DNA from: DAHUXD01 sp963736455
Lineage (GTDB): Bacteria > Acidobacteriota > Thermoanaerobaculia > UBA5066 > Gp7-AA6
Assembly: GCA_963736455.1 (NCBI GenBank)
Contig: CAVTON010000002.1
Coordinates: 558,001 to 622,000, forward strand
DNA length: 64,000 bases
Direction: 5' to 3'
Each line of letters starts with the position of its first letter. The stretch's first letter is position 1. A program made the translations under genes and the position numbers. The notes beneath the pieces were generated by a model. The model was not told where the DNA came from and ran no database searches. It saw only the letters and a list, made by a program, of their open reading frames with translations. Positions 57,950 to 64,000 of the stretch are shown one piece after another.

Positions 57950-60814
57950 TCACATGAGCGTCGCGGCATCGAGGACCTCGCGCACCTTGCGCGCGAGGGC
58001 TTCCGGCGTGAAGGGTTTCGAGAGAAACGCCGTGCCCGGCGGCAGGATGCCCTGCTGGCTCATGGCGGCGTCCGTGTAGCCCGACATGTAGAGGACCCTC
58101 ATGCGCGGCCGGCTCGCCGCGAGCACGCGCGCGAGCTCGCGCCCGTTCATGCCCGGCATGATCACGTCGGTCAGCATCAGCGCGATCGCCGCCTCGTGGC
58201 GCTTCGAGATCGCCAGGGCGTCGGACGGACCGCTCGCGGAGAGGACTCGGTAGCCCTTCAGGCGCAGCAGCTTCTCGACCAGGCGGCGGACCTCGGGCTC
58301 GTCCTCGACGAGCAGGATCGTCTCGGTCCCCGGCGCGGCTTCGCGCACGGGGGCCTCGGCCGCGCGCTCCTCGAGCGGTTCCTCGCAGCGCGGCAGGTAG
58401 ATCTTGAAGGTCGTCCCGTGGCCCGGCTCGCTGTAGACCCAGATGGAGCCGCCGCTCTGCTTGACGATTCCGTAGGTCGTCGAGAGGCCGAGGCCCGTTC
58501 CCTTTCCCTGCTCCTTCGTCGTGAAGAAGGGCTCGAAGAGACGGGACTGAAGCTCCTCGTCCATGCCCACGCCCGTGTCCGATACGGCCAGCATGACGTG
58601 GGGGCCCGGCTGGATCGACGCGTAGTAGCCGGCGAACTTGTCGTCGAGCTCGACGTTGGCGGTCTCGAGAGTGAGGCGGCCTCCCCGAGGCATCGCGTCG
58701 CGCGCGTTGACGACGAGATTCAGGATCGCCTGCTCGATCTGCCCCGGGTCGGCCTTCGCGCGCCACAGCTCCGGATCGAGCGCGGTCATCAGCTCGACGT
58801 CTTCGCCGATCACGCGCCGGAGCATCCGCTCCATTCCCGAGATCACGGCGTTCAGGTCGAGGACGCGAGGCTCGAGGACCTGGCGCCGGCTGAACGCGAG
58901 CAGCTGTTGCGTCAGTCCGGCGGCGCGGCTGCCGGCCTGGCGGATCTCCTCGGCGCTCTCTCGGCGCGGATCGCCCTCGGGCAGCTCGCGCAGGAGAAGC
59001 TCGCTGTAGCCCGCGACCGCGGTCAGCAGGTTGTTGAAGTCATGGGCGATTCCACCCGCGAGGCGCCCGATCGCCTCCATCTTCTGAGATTGGAGGAGCT
59101 GCTCCTCGAGGCGGCGGCGTTCGGTCATGTCGAAAACGGTTCCGAGCAGGATCTCCTCGCCGTCCGGGTCGGATGCGACCAGCGAAACGTTCTCGACGAT
59201 CCAGATGAGGCTTCCGTCCTTGCGCCGGCCCTGCCGTTCGAAGTTGACCAGGCTGCCCTCGCGGCGCAGGCGGTCGAGAAACTCCTCCCGGGCCTCCGGG
59301 TTGGCGTGAAACGCCGGCCCCGGCTGCGCCATCGCCTCGGCTGGCGAGCCATAGCCCATCATCTGGGCGAAGGCGCGGTTGCACTCGAGAAGACGTCCAT
59401 CGGGGGTCGAGCGATAGACGCCGGCGAGGTTGCGCTCGAAGAGAAGGCGGTACCGCTCCTCCGATTCGCGGACCTCGGCCTCCATGCGCTTGCGTCCGGT
59501 GATGTCCCGCAGGATCGCCTGGGAAGCCCGCTCGCCCTCGAACTCGACGGGCGTGACGTGCAGCTCCACGGCGAACGTCGTTCCGTCGCCCCGCAGGCCG
59601 ACCGCCTCGTAGAGCTCGGGCGCGGTGCGGCCCTCGTCGCGGTGGCGGACGAACTCCTCGACCTGTTCGCGGGAGCTCGGAGGAAAGAAGATCGTGACGG
59701 GAACCCCGACGAGAGACTTCTGGTAGCCGAACATCTCGACGCAGGCGGGGTTCGCGTACGCCACGCGGCCGTTGACGGAGACCGCGACGGCCTCCTGGGT
59801 CTGCTCGAGCAGCACTCGATAGCGCGCGTCCCGCTCCGCCATCGCCCGGTAGTAGCGGGCCTTGAGGCTCCGGCGACCCGCGTACCCGATCGCGATGAAC
59901 GCGGAGAGGAGCGCGGCCGCCGCCACGAGGATCCAGAACTCGTGGCGCCGCGCTCCCGCGAGGGCCGCGTCGCGGTCCACCTCCACGACGACCGCCCAGC
60001 CGAGCTCCGGCAGGCGCCGGGCCGCCGCCAGAACGAGGTGGCCGCGGCCGTCGGAAAAATCGCCGCCGGCCGGCGCGCCCGGCAGGCCCGCGGCTGCGAA
60101 GGTCGAACGATCGGACGATGGCAGCCGGAAAGCCGGGCCGGTCAGTCCGCCTGCGGCCGGCCCGACGACGAGGAACACCCCCGGCTCCGGAATCACGAGG
60201 AAGAGGCGCTCGGGAATCCCCCCGGTCCTCGGAAATGCGTCCGCGAACGCGCGCCGCGCGTCCACCACGAGAAACACGGCGCCGGCGGCTTCGCCCGATT
60301 CCTCGACGACCGGCTCCGCAAACTCGACGGTGAGATCGTCGGTGCCGTCCCCGCCGATTCTCCGCACGACGGCCCCGCGGACCCTCAGGGCGTCGCGGAC
60401 GGGACCGAGCCGATCCGCCGCCCGGCCTCCCGGAGTCGCCGCCAGGACCCGGGCGTCGCGGTCCGCCACGGCAATCTCCGTTCCGGGCGCTTCCCCGGCG
60501 GCCTCCTCGAGAGCGCGGCGAACCGGCGCCGTTCCCGAGTGCGCGTGGACCAGGGCCCTCACGCTCTCGAGCCGCGCGAGGCGATGGATCTCGTCGTGCC
60601 AGGCCCGAAGACTGTGCTCGGCCAGCGCGGCCCGGTCGTCGGCGATCCGGTCGAGCCGCGCGTGCCAGTCCGTCTTCGCGGCTTCGCGGTCGTGCCGGAT
60701 CGCGAACGCCGCGATCAGCGCGAGCAGGACTCCCGTGACGGCCCAGGCGGCGAGCAGCCAGCCGGGCAGGTCCTCGGGCTCGGGTTTGCGTGAGGCGTTC
60801 GGGTCGGCGCGCAT
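57950..60814 (-). CDS. Hybrid sensor histidine kinase with PAS domains and receiver
   Basis: 954 aa. Helix 1 'LLAAWAVTGVLLALIAAFAI', an external sensor of about 240 residues, helix 2 'FWILVAAAALLSAFIAIGYA'. Two PAS domains follow ('YRVLLEQTQEAVAVSVNGRV' and 'YRLLFERNLAGVYRSTPDGR'), then histidine kinase with phospho-His in 'LAGGIAHDFNNLLTAV', N box 'ILNLVVNARDAM', G1 'VSDTGVGMDEEL' and 'GKGTGLGLSTTYGIVKQSGG'. A C-terminal receiver has Asp in 'LMLTDVIMPGMNGREL' and Lys in 'FLSKPFTPEAL'. Signal unknown. No DNA-binding regulator is adjacent; the receiver may pass phosphate through a phosphotransfer protein. Confidence 0.93.
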   Translation of the reverse strand: MRADPNASRKPEPEDLPGWLLAAWAVTGVLLALIAAFAIRHDREAAKTDWHARLDRIADDRAALAEHSLRAWHDEIHRLARLESVRALVHAHSGTAPVRRALEEAAGEAPGTEIAVADRDARVLAATPGGRAADRLGPVRDALRVRGAVVRRIGGDGTDDLTVEFAEPVVEESGEAAGAVFLVVDARRAFADAFPRTGGIPERLFLVIPEPGVFLVVGPAAGGLTGPAFRLPSSDRSTFAAAGLPGAPAGGDFSDGRGHLVLAAARRLPELGWAVVVEVDRDAALAGARRHEFWILVAAAALLSAFIAIGYAGRRSLKARYYRAMAERDARYRVLLEQTQEAVAVSVNGRVAYANPACVEMFGYQKSLVGVPVTIFFPPSSREQVEEFVRHRDEGRTAPELYEAVGLRGDGTTFAVELHVTPVEFEGERASQAILRDITGRKRMEAEVRESEERYRLLFERNLAGVYRSTPDGRLLECNRAFAQMMGYGSPAEAMAQPGPAFHANPEAREEFLDRLRREGSLVNFERQGRRKDGSLIWIVENVSLVASDPDGEEILLGTVFDMTERRRLEEQLLQSQKMEAIGRLAGGIAHDFNNLLTAVAGYSELLLRELPEGDPRRESAEEIRQAGSRAAGLTQQLLAFSRRQVLEPRVLDLNAVISGMERMLRRVIGEDVELMTALDPELWRAKADPGQIEQAILNLVVNARDAMPRGGRLTLETANVELDDKFAGYYASIQPGPHVMLAVSDTGVGMDEELQSRLFEPFFTTKEQGKGTGLGLSTTYGIVKQSGGSIWVYSEPGHGTTFKIYLPRCEEPLEERAAEAPVREAAPGTETILLVEDEPEVRRLVEKLLRLKGYRVLSASGPSDALAISKRHEAAIALMLTDVIMPGMNGRELARVLAASRPRMRVLYMSGYTDAAMSQQGILPPGTAFLSKPFTPEALARKVREVLDAATLM

Positions 60815-60827
60815 CGGTGAGCCGAAC

Positions 60828-61901
60828 TCAGGCCCGCATCAGCGCGGCGCCCCAGTGCAGCCCGGCGCCGAGCGCCGTGAAGCCCACCAGGTCGCCGGGG
60901 CGGATTCGGCCGGCGGCCTTCGCCTCGTGGAACACCAGCGGGAGCGTCGCCGCGGTCGTGTTTCCGTACTTCTGGATGTTATGGAAGACCTGGCGGTCCG
61001 AAAGCCCCAGGCTCTTCTGGACCGCCTCGTTGATGCGCAGGTTGGCCTGGTGCATCAGGAGCAGCGACAGGGCCGAAACCTCGAGGCCGTGGAGCCGCAC
61101 CATCTCGCGGACGATCTCGGGCATCGCGGTCGTGGCGAGGCGGAAAACCTGCCGGCCTTCGACGACCGGCACGGTCCGGTCCTGCTCGAACATCTCGGGC
61201 GAAAAGTACGGGAAGCTCGCCGAGCCCCCGCCCGGGACGTAGAGCTTGTCCCAGTGCGCGCCGTCCGTGCGCATCAGGAAGCCGAGGAAGCCGGTTTCCT
61301 GCTCGGCGTCGCGCGCCTCGAGCACGAAGGCTCCGGCCCCGTCCCCGAAGAGGACGGCGCGGTCGCGCTGTGCCGTCCCCCACGCCCTCGCCTCGGGACG
61401 CACCGGGCCCTCGGACTCGCCGAAGAGCACGGCCCAGTCGGCGTCGGTCCAGGGGAAGAGCGAGGCATGGCACTCGGCGCCGACGAGAAGGATCCGGCGT
61501 GCGGCCCCCGCGCGGATGAACGCGTCGCTGACGTGCAGCCCCGACAGGAAACCGGCGCACTGCATGCGCAGATCGATCGCGTGCGTCCGGTCGAGGCCGA
61601 GCGATCGCGCGAGCAGCCCGCCGTTTCCGGGGAAGTAGTGGTCCGGGGTCATCGTCGCGAAGACGATCAGATCGAGATCGCCCGGCTCGAGGCCGGCGTC
61701 TTCGAGCGCCCGCCGCGCGGCTTCCGCGCCGAGCATCGCCGAAGACTGGCCCCGCCGCGCGAAGCGGCGTTCCGCGATGCCGGTGCGCTGGCGGATCCAC
61801 TCGTCGCTCGTGTCCATGAGGAGGGAGAGGCGCTCGTTGGTCACGACGCCCTCCGGCACGAACATGCCGGAACCGCGGACGGCCATTCGGACGGGCGACA
61901 C
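60828..61901 (-). CDS. 3-oxoacyl-ACP synthase III family (FabH-like)
   Basis: 357 aa. Catalytic Cys in 'LRMQCAGFLSGLHVSDAFI' (about residue 115), His in 'LLMHQANLRINEAVQ', Asn in 'IQKYGNTTAATLPLVF', and start-up helix 'TSDEWIRQRTGIAERR'. FabH condenses acyl-CoA with malonyl-ACP. An insertion with 'WAVLFGESEGPVRPEARAWG' and 'GAHWDKLYVPGGG' is longer than in housekeeping FabH, so a specialised KAS III role (long-chain or secondary metabolite) is possible. It could supply 3-oxoacyl groups to the ACP/SDR pair at 31 kb, but that link is speculative. Confidence 0.87.
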   Translation of the reverse strand: MSPVRMAVRGSGMFVPEGVVTNERLSLLMDTSDEWIRQRTGIAERRFARRGQSSAMLGAEAARRALEDAGLEPGDLDLIVFATMTPDHYFPGNGGLLARSLGLDRTHAIDLRMQCAGFLSGLHVSDAFIRAGAARRILLVGAECHASLFPWTDADWAVLFGESEGPVRPEARAWGTAQRDRAVLFGDGAGAFVLEARDAEQETGFLGFLMRTDGAHWDKLYVPGGGSASFPYFSPEMFEQDRTVPVVEGRQVFRLATTAMPEIVREMVRLHGLEVSALSLLLMHQANLRINEAVQKSLGLSDRQVFHNIQKYGNTTAATLPLVFHEAKAAGRIRPGDLVGFTALGAGLHWGAALMRA

Positions 61902-61925
61902 CTCCGGAATCTTACCGGAGCGGCT

Positions 61926-64000
61926 CTATTCGAGAGGCGTCAGATCGAAGTCGCCGGTGATGTCGTCGATCGCGGCCGCCCAGCCGTAGACGCGCATCCC
62001 GTCGCCGACGGAGACCGTCACGCGGCCCGCCGCCTGATTCGAGACGCCGAGGGCCGCGAACACGGGCCCCACGACCGTGGCGGAGTTTGGCGCCATGCTC
62101 ACGTGGAGCGTTCCGGCCGAGGTGCCGTCGGCCTTGAAGCCGTCGATCGTGACGGTCCCCGAGCCTCCCCCGTTGTAGAAGAGCAGCAGCCCGCTGCGCG
62201 TGGCGGTCTGCGGAAGGCCGATGGCCGTGGCGCTCGCCGCCGACGTGACTCCTCCCGAGGCGTCCATGGCGTTGGCATAGGTGCCGTAGTCCCCGATGGA
62301 GACCGCCGTCGCGACGCGGATCGCGGCCGCCACCGGAACGCTCGAGGTCACGGTCAGGGCGCCCTGGCCGGAGCCGATCCCGAAGAGAGTCGACAGGACG
62401 TTCTCCACCGTCCGCGTCTCCTGCGGAGCCAGGGCCAGCGTCGCCGTGGGCGGCGCGCCGGCGGCGCCGATGCCGTAGTAGGTCAGCGTGATGTCCACCG
62501 GCGAGTCGGCGGATGGATTCGAGACCGAGAAGTCCGTCGCGAAGCTGCGGTCGCCGTTCGGAAACGCTCCGACCCAGGGCAGCACGGAGCTCGTCGATGC
62601 CGCGGCGGGCAGCGACGGCGCGACGTCGGTCGTTCCGGCGTCGAAGACGAGGGCCGAGGCCTGGAGGGTTCCCGCGGTGACGGCGATGCGCACGGCATCG
62701 CCCAGCTCGGGCGCGACGCCGAATGCCGAGGACGCCGGGTTGAAGGAGAGCGAGGCATTCTTCACGATGTCGAAATTCTGCGTGCCGCGGGCCGTCCCGT
62801 CGGGCGCGAAGAGCGTCATCGTGGCCTTGGCGTCCACGAGCGAGTACAGGTTCAGGATCGAGACCTCTCCCTCCGTGGCTCCGAGGAAGAGGGTCGTCGC
62901 CGAGTCCTGGGCCAGCGACGAGGCGGCCGAGTCGGCGGGGAAGAGGTAGCCGAAGGTGCCTCCGCCGGGAAGGACGCGGGAGGATCGGACGGTGCCGATC
63001 AGGTTGCCCGCCGTGCCGGTCGCGGTTCCGAGCCGCACGGGTCCGCTCAGCAGGTTGCTCGCGGCGGCCAGGGACGGGAAGGCGTTGGAAAGAAGGCTGG
63101 TCGCGCCGCCGGCGAGCGTGAAGCTGGCCTGCGAGGCGAAGGCGCCGGGCGAATAGAGGTAGTAACCCTGGCCCGTCAGCGCCGTGGAGCCGCGATTCGC
63201 GACCGTGACGTCGACCTGGATTCTCGAGTCGGGCGTGCCGAGGAGATCCGTGGCCATCGGGACGCCGAGGTCGGTCGATCCGCCGATCGCCTGGAGGTTC
63301 AGAGCCGCGAGCTGTCCGTCCGTCCCCGCCCAGACGCGGCCGCCCGAGACCGTGACCCCATAGGTGTTGCTTCCCGGGAACGTGGTCTGCAGGACTCCGG
63401 CGAGTATGCCGCCGTTCGTCACGGTGAACGTCGTGGGATCGATCGCGGTCGGAGCGGACGTGAAATCGGTGGGAACGATCGTCGTGCTGCGGACCGTGAC
63501 CGGAATCGTCGGGACGCTGGACCCGACCGACAGGTCCAGCGGCGTGGTCTGGGTGACCGATGAAACGGGCGCGAGGTTGGGGTCGATCACCGTGATGGTG
63601 GACGTCGTCGAGATCGTCGTCACGTAGACGCGGTCCTGAAAGATGTCGAGATGGATCGGGTCCGGGACGTCGTAGCTGTAGAGCGTGCTGGTCACGGGAT
63701 CCAGGAGGTCCACCCGGGCGCCCGAGCGCTCCGTGATCCAGAGCTTTCCAAACCGGTCGAGCTGGATCTGGGCCGGGTTCAGCCGGCCGCTCGAGAGGGG
63801 AAAATAGGACCAGGAGGTCTCGGTCGCGGCGCCCGGTACCCATCGCACGATCCGGTTGTTTCCAAAGTCGGCGAGCCAGAACGCCCCGTCCGGCCGCCAC
63901 GACCATGTCGGCATAGGAGAACGTGCCGACGGACCGGTAGTTGAGGACCTCGAGCGTGTCGAGGCGGACCTGCTGGAGAAACCCCGCGCTCTGCGGCAGC
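61926..64000 (-). CDS. Secreted beta-propeller protein with repeat-rich C-terminus (5' end outside window, one frameshift)
   Basis: The frame from 63914 to 61926 gives 662 aa beginning inside an NHL/SGL-like propeller: 'DGAFWLADFGNNRIVRWVPG', 'IQLDRFGKLWITERSG' and 'IHLDIFQDRVYVTTIS'. Long Ser/Thr/Ala-rich beta-sandwich-like repeats follow ('TTFTVTNGGILAGVLQTTFP', 'VDVTVANRGSTALTGQGYYL', 'FFVSNPS'-like 'DFSVSNPSADSPVDI'), ending 'GDFDLTPLE'. Upstream bases to 64000 continue the propeller in another frame ('VGTFSYADMVVA'). One extra base near 63889-63899 (GGCCGCC) explains the change. No signal peptide is in view. Likely exported; function unknown. Confidence 0.7.
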   Translation of the reverse strand, partial: CRRARGFSSRSASTRSRSSTTGPSARSPMPTWSWRPDGAFWLADFGNNRIVRWVPGAATETSWSYFPLSSGRLNPAQIQLDRFGKLWITERSGARVDLLDPVTSTLYSYDVPDPIHLDIFQDRVYVTTISTTSTITVIDPNLAPVSSVTQTTPLDLSVGSSVPTIPVTVRSTTIVPTDFTSAPTAIDPTTFTVTNGGILAGVLQTTFPGSNTYGVTVSGGRVWAGTDGQLAALNLQAIGGSTDLGVPMATDLLGTPDSRIQVDVTVANRGSTALTGQGYYLYSPGAFASQASFTLAGGATSLLSNAFPSLAAASNLLSGPVRLGTATGTAGNLIGTVRSSRVLPGGGTFGYLFPADSAASSLAQDSATTLFLGATEGEVSILNLYSLVDAKATMTLFAPDGTARGTQNFDIVKNASLSFNPASSAFGVAPELGDAVRIAVTAGTLQASALVFDAGTTDVAPSLPAAASTSSVLPWVGAFPNGDRSFATDFSVSNPSADSPVDITLTYYGIGAAGAPPTATLALAPQETRTVENVLSTLFGIGSGQGALTVTSSVPVAAAIRVATAVSIGDYGTYANAMDASGGVTSAASATAIGLPQTATRSGLLLFYNGGGSGTVTIDGFKADGTSAGTLHVSMAPNSATVVGPVFAALGVSNQAAGRVTVSVGDGMRVYGWAAAIDDITGDFDLTPLE

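Noticed and set aside
59862..63563. 1233-codon plus-strand frame opposite the histidine kinase, FabH-like and propeller genes
   Set aside because: Arg/Ala-rich shadow with no recognisable domain; three well-supported genes occupy the other strand.

Overview
The window reads as chromosomal DNA of a high-GC Gram-negative bacterium, most likely an acidobacterium (possibly class Thermoanaerobaculia). That assignment is an inference from the general look of the 16S rRNA, the Ser/Thr kinases fused to TolB/WD40-like propellers, a long TonB-dependent receptor with an N-terminal carboxypeptidase-regulatory-like domain, and paired DUF1800/DUF1501 genes. Genes are tightly packed, with many 4-nt stop/start overlaps. 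Several reading frames (truA, the kinase at 6625, the regulator at 16216, the GT2 at 32777, the propeller gene at the right edge) carry single-base indels at or near G/C runs, so some apparent pseudogenes may be sequence errors.

Layout. 1-6.6 kb: the tail of a propeller protein, purL, an M28 peptidase, a SnoaL-like protein, tam and a frameshifted truA. 6.6-16.2 kb: two kinase-propeller paralogues, decayed copies of the same family, a TonB-dependent receptor, and a remnant of a secreted-protein C-terminus. 16.2-23.4 kb: two winged-helix/FHA regulators, a third kinase, two hydrolase/peptidase genes and the DUF1501/DUF1800 pair. 23.4-37.3 kb: purF, an amidohydrolase, membrane glycosyltransferases, a minus-strand operon for an acylated amino sugar (GT2, RffC-like acyltransferase, ACP, SDR, adenylating ligase, WecE), and purM-purN. 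37.3-44.1 kb: a complete rRNA operon (tandem promoters, 16S, tRNA-Ile, tRNA-Ala, 23S, 5S, terminator). 44.1-51.6 kb: surface-polysaccharide-type membrane proteins, three methyltransferases and a radical SAM/SPASM protein. 51.6-64 kb: an alpha/beta hydrolase, an HD-GYP response regulator, mutY coupled to a diiron protein, a UPF0158 protein, a CBM9-like protein, a beta-barrel protein, a hybrid histidine kinase, a FabH-like enzyme and a secreted propeller protein.

The strongest unusual feature is in the 23S rRNA gene. Two group I introns sit at the positions equivalent to E. coli 1917 and 1931, separated by an exon of only 14 nt. The second intron carries a LAGLIDADG endonuclease gene whose last codons double as the intron's P7 strand. 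Other points worth checking are an operon that appears to make an ACP-bound acyl donor for a 4-amino-4,6-dideoxyhexose, three genes whose only usable start appears to be CTG in a CTGA stop/start overlap, a palindromic 69-bp tandem repeat inserted in frame in purL, and a second copy of the tRNA-Ala 3' end behind a perfect hairpin.
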